The notes below the pieces were generated by a model. It ran no database searches. It was not told where the DNA came from and saw only the letters and a program-made list of their open reading frames with translations. 64,000 nt of DNA, taken from positions 23,250 through 87,249 of the forward strand of contig JAEZGS010000004.1 in assembly GCA_023437225.1 (NCBI GenBank). Reading direction: 5' to 3'. The stretch comes from Bacteroidota bacterium (GTDB taxonomy: Bacteria; Bacteroidota; Bacteroidia; Chitinophagales; Chitinophagaceae). The position numbers and the translations under genes were made by a program. Shown here piece by piece: positions 45,380-54,237 of this stretch (positions within the stretch are counted from its first letter, which is position 1; the number at the start of each line of letters is the position of its first letter).

Positions 45380-46939
45380 TTATTTCCTTCGGAAAATTGC
45401 TTTCTCTTCTTTCGCCGTTTCCCTATAACTCTCCTGCAGCAAATCGTTGGGCAGCGTGTATAAATAAACTTTCATTCCCTGCTCCCTGAAGTTTGGATCA
45501 GTTACGGTACCGATCTCTTCCATCTTATGAAACAATCGTCCCAAATCACCCGGATCTGTATACACATAGATCACAGGCCCCTTTGGAATGCCATCAGGTG
45601 CCCAAAGCACATAGCTTTCAAGGAACGTAATCGGCTTAGGAAGTCCGTACTCCTTTCCATAAAAATTGATCGCCCCAGCATCGCCGTAATTGCGCTGCAC
45701 ATAGATCGTACAGCGTTGTCTATCCTCCTCGCTCAAGCTATTGTATGCTTTCGCGACAAGATGCGTTAATTCCTTCCATCCGGTCATGTCCGCAAATATT
45801 TGTGAGACTGGTCGCACGTTTCCATCCTCCCATCTTGCAAAAGGATAAATGGGTAATGGACCGAAATGCTTCGCATAATTGTTCAGTCGTTCAAACGAAA
45901 GCATCGGCAAACAAAAGGGTAAGGAAGCTATGGAAAGCAGGATGGCAGGACCAATCAAAGCATATTCCCATCGTGCCGAAATATATCTCTCGATGGAAAT
46001 CGCACCCACAGCATATAATGCAGGAACCACTCCAAGAAAATAATAAGCTTTGCCGCGAAGCAGGATGAAAGCAATAAAAAGCAATGCGGATGCGATTCCC
46101 AGGAAACGCAACCCTCGTTCATTGCGAGCGATCATAGCAATAATGCCGATGAGGCATAATAGAAACCACAAGCCGGTCAGACTAAACAGGTCTTCGAAAA
46201 AGTTGGTGAGTCGCATGTTTACCAATTGCGTTCGTTCGAGTTCCTCCATATGACTGAATACCGGCCAGCCGTGTTGATATTGCCAATGGACATTTGGAGC
46301 GAAGATCACCAGTGCAATTAAGATCGAAACAACAAAATGCCGACTGAACAATAACCTGCGATGTTCTGTGAACAACATGCTCAACACTAATACAGCTGCA
46401 AGTATCAGGACACTATATTTCGTTAGTAACGCCAATCCAACCACCATCCCGATCCAATACCAGTTATTAAGATTCTTTGTACGCCCTAATCGCACCACAA
46501 GAAAAACTAACCACAACCACAGCACATGTTCGATGACGTTTGGAGTGAACAGCGTATGGAAAACAAGAAAGCCCGGCGTCAACAAGAAGGCAGTGCACGC
46601 AACAATAAGGGCCGACATAGAACCCTTGAGCTCTTTAATCAGAAGCGCGATCAACCACATGCAGAGAGCACTAAAAAGAGCTGATATTAATCTCAATCCA
46701 AATTGCGAATAACCGAAGAGCGACTTCATAATAAATGACAGCCACCCGATCATTGGCGGCACTGTAGCATAGCCCGTATCCGGGTAATCGGCCATGTTGA
46801 AGTAAAGAAGTTCATCCCGATGAAGCTCATAGTTGCCTGCAAAAGCCAGGTGCAAAGCCAACTTCGCAGCAATGAATGCAATCGTTATAATCAAACATCT
46901 TTTAGAATCGACTTGGTTGGTTCGGGGCTTAAGTTGCAT
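45380..46939 (-). CDS. GT39/PMT-type membrane glycosyltransferase
   Basis: A 519-residue polytopic membrane protein of the ArnT/PMT (GT39) superfamily. The first extracytoplasmic loop has the catalytic motif HRDELLYFNMADYPDTGY, with Asp-Glu as the family's acidic pair. About ten to eleven hydrophobic helices follow, then a periplasmic C-terminal domain (YVQRNYGDAGAINFYG). It would use a lipid-linked sugar donor at the outer face of the inner membrane. The acceptor is not known. Confidence 0.87.
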   Translation of the reverse strand: MQLKPRTNQVDSKRCLIITIAFIAAKLALHLAFAGNYELHRDELLYFNMADYPDTGYATVPPMIGWLSFIMKSLFGYSQFGLRLISALFSALCMWLIALLIKELKGSMSALIVACTAFLLTPGFLVFHTLFTPNVIEHVLWLWLVFLVVRLGRTKNLNNWYWIGMVVGLALLTKYSVLILAAVLVLSMLFTEHRRLLFSRHFVVSILIALVIFAPNVHWQYQHGWPVFSHMEELERTQLVNMRLTNFFEDLFSLTGLWFLLCLIGIIAMIARNERGLRFLGIASALLFIAFILLRGKAYYFLGVVPALYAVGAISIERYISARWEYALIGPAILLSIASLPFCLPMLSFERLNNYAKHFGPLPIYPFARWEDGNVRPVSQIFADMTGWKELTHLVAKAYNSLSEEDRQRCTIYVQRNYGDAGAINFYGKEYGLPKPITFLESYVLWAPDGIPKGPVIYVYTDPGDLGRLFHKMEEIGTVTDPNFREQGMKVYLYTLPNDLLQESYRETAKEEKAIFRRK

Positions 46940-46993
46940 GCAGGGAATTTGGTCCAGGTTGGATTAAATGTACTATATCTATATAATTAATAA

Positions 46994-47101
46994 ATGAAGG
47001 ACATTCAATGTGACAATAGCATCACTGAACATGCAAACGATTACTGGTGCCGCGACTGTGTGTTGCATTGTGCTACCTGGAACTATCATGTGCCTGCATA
47101 A
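46994..47101 (+). CDS. Possible 35-residue Cys/His-rich peptide
   Basis: An ATG frame of 35 codons with five cysteines, CDNSITEHANDYWCRDCVLHC, just before the end of the convergent 47839 gene. The spacing of the cysteines and histidines is compatible with a tiny metal-binding peptide or a piece of a zinc-ribbon protein. No homologue is recognised, and the frame may be chance. Confidence 0.2.
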   Translation: MKDIQCDNSITEHANDYWCRDCVLHCATWNYHVPA

Positions 47102-47839
47102 CTATCCTACAATTTCCTTCAAGCGAGTGAAGATCTTTGCCAACATACCATCATGAAACGCACTGGCTATGGCGCCATCACTGTATCGTTCCGACCGGAA
47201 AATAACAGTGAGATACATTGAAATATCAAGTAAGGTGCTGTTTGAAAAATCAAATTTCGCATCGTGCAGATCCTTTCTACCCTTGTGCCATTCGGGCCAA
47301 TTGAAATCAAAGATCAGATCGAGATCATACACCGTTCTATAAAACTCCTTAAATGTTTCGCCTTGTGCAAAGTCAGTATCATTACGCATTTCATTCGCGC
47401 GTTCAAACAACGCAACCAATTGCCTTAATTGTTCGATGGGAACTTTCTTCAGATAACTTTGTTGCTCTTTTATCACAGGGTTTCGCTTATCAAACAACGA
47501 CGCTTCAAATTCCTTGCGATTACTATATACGTTCGCTAAGTAAGCATCAAGAACCGCGTTGTCGCCGATGATCTTGTTTTCATCAAGAAGAATTTCTTTT
47601 CCATCTTCAGTTTGCGCCTCCGTTAATACCAGTCCCACAAATTTGTTTGACGCAGCACTTGAAGTCTCGCGAAACTTTCCTTTACCCCGCCATCGGAGGA
47701 TTGTAGCGTATGGTGGAAAGACGGTCACTTGCAAACCCGTTGCTTCGCTTTCCCAGAAGTCGTCCTGATTGAGCCGCATTTCAACCTTCCTCCCTTTTAA
47801 AAGACTTTCCGGGCAGTAACCATCAAAATAAATCTCCAT
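47102..47839 (-). CDS. Conserved protein of unknown function (intact paralogue of 44005-44154)
   Basis: A 245-residue protein. I start at MEIYFDGYCPESLLKGRKVE (47839), since this is the start shared with the deleted copy; the ATG at 47866 adds nine residues. The N-terminal ~70 residues form a beta-rich module (MEIYFDGYC...GLQVTVFPPYATILRWRGKGKF). The rest is alpha-helical and ends with a short AKIFTRLKEIVG helix. I do not recognise a named family. Two copies within 4 kb, one deleted, point to a recent local duplication. Confidence 0.7.
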   Translation of the reverse strand: MEIYFDGYCPESLLKGRKVEMRLNQDDFWESEATGLQVTVFPPYATILRWRGKGKFRETSSAASNKFVGLVLTEAQTEDGKEILLDENKIIGDNAVLDAYLANVYSNRKEFEASLFDKRNPVIKEQQSYLKKVPIEQLRQLVALFERANEMRNDTDFAQGETFKEFYRTVYDLDLIFDFNWPEWHKGRKDLHDAKFDFSNSTLLDISMYLTVIFRSERYSDGAIASAFHDGMLAKIFTRLKEIVG

Positions 47840-47917
47840 TATTTTCAAATTAAAAAGGGTAACCAACCACTTATAATGTGCCGGTTACCCTTTGTTATTG
47901 TATCCCAAAATTATTCG

Positions 47918-49540
47918 TTACACTACCACGCTGTTCTCAAGCAATACTGCATCGAGGTCTTCACCTGGTTTAGCAATGATCTTCTCTGTTTCAAAATCCC
48001 ATTCGATCCTTCTTCCAAGCTTATAAGCAAGTCCGCCCATGTGTGCAGAGATCGCTTCTTCAAAGCCTTCGTTGATACCACAACTTGGTGTACCACCATT
48101 GCGGATACAACTGAGGAACTCGCGCAAATGCAGGAACGTAGAGTCCACACGCTTTCCATCGCGATAAGTCCACAACAATCCTTTATTCGCGAAATACTTC
48201 GCAGTAGCGGACGTCACCGCATCGGTACCACTCACAGCAGGATCGTATTGATAAATGGGAACACCTGGCTCTATGCGTTGTTCTTTGATCAGCTCTTTAT
48301 ACTTCGTTGATCTTGGATCTGCATATACTGTAATGCGATTGCCTACTTCCATACTACCATCATGTCCCATCAATACCGTACCGCGATCAAACTGGTTTCC
48401 AAGTGTAGCACTGTAAACAAAGGTCATTCCTTTTTCCTTACCTGCTTCCTGGCTTGTACCTGTTACGAAATCAGGATATTCCATTACCACGTTCATTACA
48501 TCGGGAACATTACGTCCATCGCGATGTGTATAGATACCGCCCGAAGCGGTAACTGCTTTTGGAATTCCCATTTTCAGCAGACAGTTGATGCGATCAAAAT
48601 CGTGCGTCATTAAGTCGCCCGACAATCCCGAACCATAAGCCCACCATTTACGCCAGCGGAAGAAATGTTCCAGGTTGAAAGGCTCTTTCGGTGCATTACC
48701 GAGGAACTGATCCCAGTCGATCGTCTTCGGACTTGCAGCATCAGATATATCGTATTGCCATGCACCGTTATCGTCGTTGCGATTGGTGTTTGTTTCGATC
48801 AGCGATACGTGACCAAGAATATTTTTCTTAATGATGTCTTGTGCAGTAAGGAAGCTCTGTGTTTGACGATGCTGGTGACCAACAGCAAACACCATCTTCG
48901 GATTGTTACGTACTGCTTCGCGAAGCACATAGGTCTCAGCAACGTTGTGTGTCATTGGTTTTTCCACGTACACATGCACACCCGAGTTAAGTGCTTCAAT
49001 AGCGATCGGCGCATGCCAGTGATCCGGTGTAGCGATCACTACGGCATCCACCTCACCACTATGAATGAGTTCTTTATAGGTGCGGAATCTTTTGATCTTA
49101 TTGTTACTTGTATTGAACGATGCCAATGCATTCTCTGCGCGCTCGTCGAATATGTCGCAGATGGCCGACAATTTAATGTTCAGGTTTTCCTGTGCCTTAA
49201 AATCCGCCAGTCGCGTGTCTTTCGGATTCTTATCAAATGCCTCGGTCATTTCCTTCAGCCATTTGGTAGTGGCGAAACCGAGGGCGCGACAAAGTTGTTC
49301 GCCGCGAATACCGAAACCGATGATACCAATGCGGAGTGGATCTCCACTCATAGGACCAGAAGCAGGAGGAGCCGATGCTTTAATGTTTAATGTTTCGAGC
49401 AGGAACTCCTTTTCTTTTTTTGCCGAAGAGGCGAGGCTTGCGCCGGAAAACCAAACTGAACCAAGGATGGGGATGCCTCCGAGAGTTTTCAAAAGATCCC
49501 TCCGGTTCCATTTATTGAAGTGATTATTTTGATCTGCCAT
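47918..49540 (-). CDS. Gfo/Idh/MocA-family oxidoreductase, Tat-exported
   Basis: A 540-residue exported oxidoreductase. The start has a twin-arginine signal (KWNRRDLLKTLGGIPIL). The Rossmann part has GIIGFGIRGEQL, the NAD(P) contact AVVIATPDHWHAPIAIEAL, and the catalytic-type EKPMTHN motif. The C-terminal half is the usual MocA alpha/beta domain. In the Bacteroidota, such Tat-exported members act on sugars or glycosides in the periplasm. It is the last gene of an ApbE-DoxX-MocA operon (gaps of 6 and 5 bases). Confidence 0.92.
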   Translation of the reverse strand: MADQNNHFNKWNRRDLLKTLGGIPILGSVWFSGASLASSAKKEKEFLLETLNIKASAPPASGPMSGDPLRIGIIGFGIRGEQLCRALGFATTKWLKEMTEAFDKNPKDTRLADFKAQENLNIKLSAICDIFDERAENALASFNTSNNKIKRFRTYKELIHSGEVDAVVIATPDHWHAPIAIEALNSGVHVYVEKPMTHNVAETYVLREAVRNNPKMVFAVGHQHRQTQSFLTAQDIIKKNILGHVSLIETNTNRNDDNGAWQYDISDAASPKTIDWDQFLGNAPKEPFNLEHFFRWRKWWAYGSGLSGDLMTHDFDRINCLLKMGIPKAVTASGGIYTHRDGRNVPDVMNVVMEYPDFVTGTSQEAGKEKGMTFVYSATLGNQFDRGTVLMGHDGSMEVGNRITVYADPRSTKYKELIKEQRIEPGVPIYQYDPAVSGTDAVTSATAKYFANKGLLWTYRDGKRVDSTFLHLREFLSCIRNGGTPSCGINEGFEEAISAHMGGLAYKLGRRIEWDFETEKIIAKPGEDLDAVLLENSVVV

Positions 49541-49545
49541 GATGT

Positions 49546-50091
49546 TTAGTTTAAGGGGTTTACTTTTTTGGATGCCGGTGTTTTGGTGTTGCCGATAATG
49601 GATGGATTTTCGTCAGATGCGATGGCCTTGTTTCTTGCAAACAGACTTTCCAATCCAAATACCGACGTAAGTGGGAACTGGAAGATCACGAACAGCGCTG
49701 CCATCTCAATGAGATTTTTATTTACGATCCAATAGCTGCCTTCTGCAGGACCTTGTGGCAAACCCGGGAATGGAGGATGTGCCAGGTAATAGAGCGCAAG
49801 CAACATCACACCTCCGATACAGCCCCATTTAACTTTGATGCCCATAACAAGACTCACACCAACAGCGATCAAACCGATGATGTTTAAATAGTCTATTGCC
49901 GAGATCAGCGAATCACTGGCGAGCCAGGTAAAAAACGGTTTTAGAATAGAGGCACTCAGTAAGTAACCGCGAGATGTCCATGAAGGATTGTACGCCTTTA
50001 TGACGCCTTCGTACAGGAAATGCCACCCGATCAAAACGCGAAGTAGCACTAATCCATAGGCCTGCACCCTGGTAAATTTTGCAACGTTCAT
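49546..50091 (-). CDS. DoxX-family membrane protein
   Basis: A 181-residue DoxX-like protein. Four helices are visible, opening with LVLLRVLIGWHFLYEGVIKAYNPSW, which is the family's helix 1 signature. Middle helices are around 60-80 and 95-112, and there is a last helix near 135-155. It is in the middle of the ApbE-DoxX-MocA operon. DoxX proteins are redox-related membrane subunits in several systems, and here the neighbours suggest a periplasmic redox role for the operon. Confidence 0.86.
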   Translation of the reverse strand: MNVAKFTRVQAYGLVLLRVLIGWHFLYEGVIKAYNPSWTSRGYLLSASILKPFFTWLASDSLISAIDYLNIIGLIAVGVSLVMGIKVKWGCIGGVMLLALYYLAHPPFPGLPQGPAEGSYWIVNKNLIEMAALFVIFQFPLTSVFGLESLFARNKAIASDENPSIIGNTKTPASKKVNPLN

Positions 50092-50097
50092 ATGAAT

Positions 50098-51123
50098 TTA
50101 TTTAAAGTTTGAATCCTCATTTTGTTCAAAGTATTTGGTGCGATATGTTTTCATTTTTCCGTTATCGTCATATATGAAAAGCACATCAAGATCAAGGTCT
50201 TTATTTTCCGCTAAGAATTGTTTCGATTTTTCCAGGCCCATCACCATGAAGGAAGTGGCGTATGCATCGGCAGTCATGCAATCGTTCGTGATCACGGTAG
50301 CGCTAAGTAAGTTGTTCTTTGCAGGGTAGCCGGTAAAGGGATCGATGATGTGCGAATACTTTTTTCCATCCTCGACGTAGAACCGTTTATGGTTGCCCGA
50401 TGTGGCCATCGATTTGTTATGGATCTTCACGCGGGTGTATAATGCTGCCGATTCAGCTTCGTCTTCACTGGGGATCTGTATACCGACCGTCCAACTACTA
50501 TCGTTTTGATTCTTTCCTTTGGCACGAAGTTCACCACCCACTTCTACCATATAGTTTTTGATGCCTTTGCTATCGAGGAAATCTGCGAGCACATCTACGG
50601 TATAGCCCTGAGCGATGGCATTGAAATCGAGCATCACCTGCGGAATATCTTTTTGCACCTGGTTGTTAACGAGTCGCACTTTTTTGTAACCAACGAAAGT
50701 AAGGAGGCTATCGATCAGTTTATCCGTGACCCGTTCTCTCTTCTTAAATCCGAAGCCATATGCGTTGATGATCGGACCGACGGTGATGTCGAATAGTCCA
50801 TTTGTTTTGTTCGAGACTTCGACCGATTTATTGAAGACAGTTGAGAAGTAGGGATCCACTTCTATGGAAGGTTCATTGCGATTGATGCGGGAGATGATGG
50901 AGGTAGTATCGTACGTAGAGAGGGAGAGATCAATTTTGTTGAATATCGAATCGAAGGATTCGCGGAAGTTGGAATAATCGCCTGCGAGATAGCTGATGTT
51001 GTAGGTGGTTCCCTGAGCTGGACCAGAGATGGTGATAGGAGTTTTAAGACCCCGATCGCATGCTGCGAGCAGGAAAACGGCCAGGCCGATGAATAGCAAT
51101 TTATGGAAGCTGGCAAGCGACAT
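50098..51123 (-). CDS. apbE: FAD:protein FMN transferase (ApbE), lipoprotein
   Basis: A 341-residue ApbE lipoprotein. Lipobox LLAAC (Cys22). The flavin-transferase signature is complete: VEVGGELRAKG, ATSGNHKRFYVEDGKKYSHIIDPFTGYPAKN, and the metal-site ATVITNDCMTADAYATSFMVMG. It transfers FMN from FAD onto a threonine of target proteins in the periplasm. It is the first gene of the ApbE-DoxX-MocA operon. No typical FMN-acceptor subunit is visible nearby. Confidence 0.94.
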   Translation of the reverse strand: MSLASFHKLLFIGLAVFLLAACDRGLKTPITISGPAQGTTYNISYLAGDYSNFRESFDSIFNKIDLSLSTYDTTSIISRINRNEPSIEVDPYFSTVFNKSVEVSNKTNGLFDITVGPIINAYGFGFKKRERVTDKLIDSLLTFVGYKKVRLVNNQVQKDIPQVMLDFNAIAQGYTVDVLADFLDSKGIKNYMVEVGGELRAKGKNQNDSSWTVGIQIPSEDEAESAALYTRVKIHNKSMATSGNHKRFYVEDGKKYSHIIDPFTGYPAKNNLLSATVITNDCMTADAYATSFMVMGLEKSKQFLAENKDLDLDVLFIYDDNGKMKTYRTKYFEQNEDSNFK

Positions 51124-51237
51124 AGTGATCCCCAGGTATTTTTTATACGGTTAATCGCTAAAATATCCATAACCATTGGTGAAATGGCATGATGGTTATC
51201 AGTTTGCGGGCTGAGTTTGGTGGGTACTGCGGCGGGT

Positions 51238-51349
51238 CTGGATCCATATTGATAGGCACTCTCCTTATTTCATCCTCCGTATTGATAGGCACTCTGATTC
51301 GCTCATCCTCCGTATTGAAACCTACTCTGATTCGATCATCCTCCGTATT
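51238..51349. repeat. 33-bp tandem repeat, three and a third copies
   Basis: Units at 51238-51270 (diverged), 51271-51303 and 51304-51336, plus a partial copy to 51349. Units two and three differ at about five bases. The unit is a multiple of three, and both strands are open through it in one frame each. On the minus strand it would encode 11-residue repeats like NTEDERIRVPI, starting right after the stop of the 51645 gene but in a different frame. Confidence 0.85.
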
Positions 51350-51351
51350 GT

Positions 51352-51645
51352 TCAGTGCTTATGTGTACGCATGTAGGTCCGGATGGCGTGATTGTAAACT
51401 CGCTGCCCAGGTTTAAGCGACTGCTTGTATTCCTCAAATCTTTTCTTATCCGCGAGGATCGACTTCGCGTACTTCACGGCAGCTGCAAAGAGCGAGTTCA
51501 ATCTTTCCTGGCGGTCACTAAGAATCACCTTGCTCATGTCAGGGTACTTGGTAATTACCGTCCGATGCGCATACTGCTTCACGACGATCTCTTTATTGAT
51601 AGAGCCGCTAATACCTTTAAGCAAGGAATTCTCCGAAACGGCCAT
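51352..51645 (-). CDS. Small conserved Bacteroidota protein of unknown function
   Basis: A 97-residue protein (start at MAVSENSLLKGISGSINK, 51645; the ATG at 51660 adds five residues). The pattern, a short N-terminal SG..G...VVKQY.HRTVITKYPDMS stretch then a helical body (SLFAAAVKYAKSILADKKRFEEYKQSLKPG) and the tail VYNHAIRTYM, recurs in small Bacteroidota proteins of unknown role. Its stop is directly followed by the 33-bp tandem repeats. Confidence 0.65.
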   Translation of the reverse strand: MAVSENSLLKGISGSINKEIVVKQYAHRTVITKYPDMSKVILSDRQERLNSLFAAAVKYAKSILADKKRFEEYKQSLKPGQRVYNHAIRTYMRTHKH

Positions 51646-51935
51646 GCACCGATGTTTCAATGAATCTACAAAAAATTACGGGAGATTAAGAGCAGGGAGA
51701 TTAAATGGAGATTAATGCAAAGGGGAGATGATTAACGCCGAAAATAGGTTTGAATGCAGTAGCTGACGCCTTTGGTTCCGTTACGATGAATCCATTTCAC
51801 TGCAGCACCCCCGTCCGAAACTCCTGGATGAATTTCATTGCGGCCGTGGCATTATCCGTGACTTCTGAAACGGCGTATAAGTAGGGACGATGATGATGAA
51901 GGACAAGAGGGTTGGTTATCTTCTAAAGTAACTGT

Positions 51936-52397
51936 TTAGGATGAATTTTTCGAGGACGGGCTTTTGCTTTCATTTATTACGACGAGGGTCGCGTTACGTG
52001 GGTCTTTCGAAATTATAACCACATCCTGCACAAGGAAGATCTTGTATCTAGCCTCTTTTTCACGAGCTTCAATCACGCCACGCTGCGTAATCTCTCGCCA
52101 CTCTTCACTGAGTATTCTTACTTCAGCAAGGCTGTTGAACAGGTAAGCGTATAAAAATTCCCGTCGTATGCTTCCGTTCTTTCTTTCAATGTAAGCGTTT
52201 TGCATGGGCCTTCCTGGATGGATAAATTGCAGGGAAATCTTCCGGCTTTCGTCCTCACAGCACTGTTGTAATTTGTGGCTAATAACCTCTGGACCGTTGT
52301 CACACCGGATACTTGTCGGACAGCCTCTTTCAGCAATCCGTTTTTCAAGCACCCGGATACGCAGAGAAGGGAGCGAAGTGTCTACCTCAATAGCCAG
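51936..52397 (-). pseudogene. IS3-family transposase (orfB/DDE integrase) remnant
   Basis: Remnant of an IS3-type (IS407-like) transposase. From 52397 it reads LAIEVDTSLPSLRIRVLEKR, then CPTSIRCDNGPEVIS, with the second catalytic Asp in DNGPE, and NAYIERKNGSIRRE with the catalytic Glu region. After EEW at about 52110 the frame shifts: the correct continuation (DYAAWRD) is in another frame and soon stops. The N-terminal half with the first Asp is missing. Not functional. Confidence 0.8.
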
Positions 52398-52515
52398 GGA
52401 GGACTTTGTTGAGTGCTGTTTAGTACGTCGGCAGACGATTGTTAGCAGTAACCTTATCGGCAGTCAGCCACTGTTCATAGGAGGACCGAAAACCTCAACT
52501 GCACACGCACATTTT

Positions 52516-52529
52516 GGCACATTTGCAAG
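52516..52529 (+). repeat. Dispersed repeat GGCACATTTGCAAG, copy 1
   Basis: The same 14-mer is found at 55866-55879, and inverted at 57395-57408; a 13-base version is at 57352-57364. The four sites bracket the restriction-modification genes. This copy continues into a stretch (AAGCCGACACACAAAAGCC) that partly matches the sequence before copy 2. Confidence 0.8.
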
Positions 52530-52648
52530 GCGCACAAGCCGACACACAAAAGCCAACCTTGCAAAAGAGCCAAAATAACCCCATCCACATGGCATACACT
52601 TCGACAGTTAGCTTTAAATTGTGCCTGAGCTAAAACAAGAACACAAGC

Positions 52649-53824
52649 ATGACAATTACTCTATTAGGACAAGGATATGAAGCAACATCGAAGAATTCAG
52701 TTGGCAACCACTTAATTAAATTTTTTTCGCGAAAAGACTTTCATAGTTTTTTCGGAATATCTGCCTTTGCAAGCCTCGCCGGAATTAATGGACTTGCCAA
52801 ACATATTGCGGCCGCAAAAGCGAATTTGAAAATTATCACCATTGTAACTGGTGTTGATCAAAAAGGAACTTCAAAAGAAGCTTTACTGGCATTATCGAAT
52901 CTTGATGTCAATGCTTATGTTTTTTACCAACCTTCAGTAACAATCTTTCACCCCAAAATCTATTTCTTTGAAGGTGATGGGAAATCCGAATTAATCATTG
53001 GTTCATCAAATCTTACAACACAAGGTCTATTCACAAATGTTGAAACTTCGCTACTTATCAGTATCGATAATAGTATTGAAACAGATAGAGAAATTGTAGA
53101 ACAATGTAAAGATTATTTCAAGGGAATTTTTAATTACAGCGACCCTAATTTGAAACCTATTACCAAGGACCTAATTGCAGATCTAGTTAAAGCCAAAGTT
53201 GTTCCTACGGAAGCTGAACGGAAAGCTATTCAGGACAAAGGAGAAAAGGCCGATAGAAAAGAAATTGAAACTATCATTTCTAAGATTTTCCCAAAGAGAC
53301 AAATTGCCAAAATTCCAAGTGATTTCAGAACTGTTAAAAAAGTTGCTGTAACAAAAACAACTGCTGTCAAAGCTGCAGGCAAAGCATCTACAAAAGGAAA
53401 TTTGGTATGGACGAGAAAGAAATTACCAGCATCAAGTGTACAACTATCACCAGGTGGAAATCCAACTGGTGGGCTTCGTTTGGTTCAAGATAAATTCAAA
53501 ATTGGAAATGATATAATTGACCAGACTTCATATTTTAGAAATTCACTTTTTGGGAAGTTCAACTGGAGGCAAATCAAAAATAATCCGTATGTGGAAGCAG
53601 CTACAGTGCCTTTCGAAGTTACAATTAAAGGCAAATTCATTGGCAAACATAACCTTGAAGTAAGACATAAACCAAGCGGTGAAGCAGGACAGCATAATTA
53701 TACTACTTCAATCTCTTGGGGTTCAATCGGTGAAATTATTCGTAAGTCTCATCTTACAGGCGCACGGCTTGAACTCTACAGACCGAAAGGACGAAGTAAT
53801 GCATTTCACATAGTAATCAGCTAA
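52649..53824 (+). CDS. Restriction endonuclease, NgoFVII-like PLD family
   Basis: A 391-residue nuclease. The N-terminal half is a phospholipase-D-type domain with IFHPKIYFFEG (His101, Lys103, then Glu) and ELIIGSSNLTTQGLF (Ser119-Asn121). Members of this kind (RE_NgoFVII) cut DNA as a dimer that forms one active site. The C-terminal ~130 residues (NLVWTRKKLPASS... HNLEVRHKPSGEAGQ) match the B3-like DNA-recognition half. It is the first gene of an R-C-M unit. The paralogue at 56078-57274 has the same catalytic positions. Confidence 0.85.
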   Translation: MTITLLGQGYEATSKNSVGNHLIKFFSRKDFHSFFGISAFASLAGINGLAKHIAAAKANLKIITIVTGVDQKGTSKEALLALSNLDVNAYVFYQPSVTIFHPKIYFFEGDGKSELIIGSSNLTTQGLFTNVETSLLISIDNSIETDREIVEQCKDYFKGIFNYSDPNLKPITKDLIADLVKAKVVPTEAERKAIQDKGEKADRKEIETIISKIFPKRQIAKIPSDFRTVKKVAVTKTTAVKAAGKASTKGNLVWTRKKLPASSVQLSPGGNPTGGLRLVQDKFKIGNDIIDQTSYFRNSLFGKFNWRQIKNNPYVEAATVPFEVTIKGKFIGKHNLEVRHKPSGEAGQHNYTTSISWGSIGEIIRKSHLTGARLELYRPKGRSNAFHIVIS

Positions 53825-53898
53825 TTATTCTACACTAACAATTGTTGAAAACTATTTTTAAAGAAACAATTGAGTTCTCATTTGACATGCCTAACTTT

Positions 53899-53913
53899 GG
53901 ACTGAAGTAGTCC
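53899..53913. promoter_or_regulatory. C-box operator of the R-M control gene
   Basis: GGACTGAAGTAGTCC: GGACT and AGTCC are inverted repeats around a five-base centre, ending 4 bases before the C-protein ATG. This is the usual kind of control-protein site in type II restriction-modification systems. A one-base variant is kept in the inverted remnant at 55945-55959. Confidence 0.75.
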
Positions 53914-53917
53914 AAAA

Positions 53918-54235
53918 ATGAAACTCCAAAGAACTTTTGGTGAGACAGTAAAGAAACTCCGAGAAGAGAAGCAACTTCCATTGCGAGAAGTTGCAGAAGC
54001 ATTGGGAATAGACACTTCCATGCTTGGTAAGATTGAAAAGAACAACCGTAAGCCAACCAAGCAGCTTATTGGCAAAATTGCCAACTATTTCAAGGTAAGC
54101 GGCAAAGATTTGATTGTGGCTTTTTTAAGTGACGAAATAGCTTATCAGGTTCTAAATGAAGAAGATTTATCTAACGAAATATTCAAAGTGGCTGAAGAGA
54201 AAGTAAAATATTTCAAAATTAAAAAGAAACCTTGA
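53918..54235 (+). CDS. R-M controller (C protein), XRE-family HTH
   Basis: A 105-residue HTH protein: FGETVKKLREEKQLPLREVAEALGIDTSMLGKIEKNNRKPTKQLIGKIANYF covers the five-helix XRE fold (residues about 7-60), and a helical tail follows. As a C protein it would bind the C-box just upstream and time expression of the methylase before the nuclease. Its stop lies 2 bases before the methylase ATG, with a TTG alternative start overlapping it. Confidence 0.85.
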   Translation: MKLQRTFGETVKKLREEKQLPLREVAEALGIDTSMLGKIEKNNRKPTKQLIGKIANYFKVSGKDLIVAFLSDEIAYQVLNEEDLSNEIFKVAEEKVKYFKIKKKP

Positions 54236-54237
54236 GT

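Noticed and set aside
48665..49390. 241-residue plus-strand frame
   Set aside because: Antisense to the Gfo/Idh/MocA oxidoreductase gene with no domain or signal of its own.
51238..51349. CRISPR array
   Set aside because: The 33-bp units are directly abutting with no spacers, and no cas genes are nearby.
51189..51416. Plus-strand 75-residue frame over the tandem repeats
   Set aside because: It overlaps the real 51645 gene antisense, has no domain, and its repeats follow from the DNA repeat alone.
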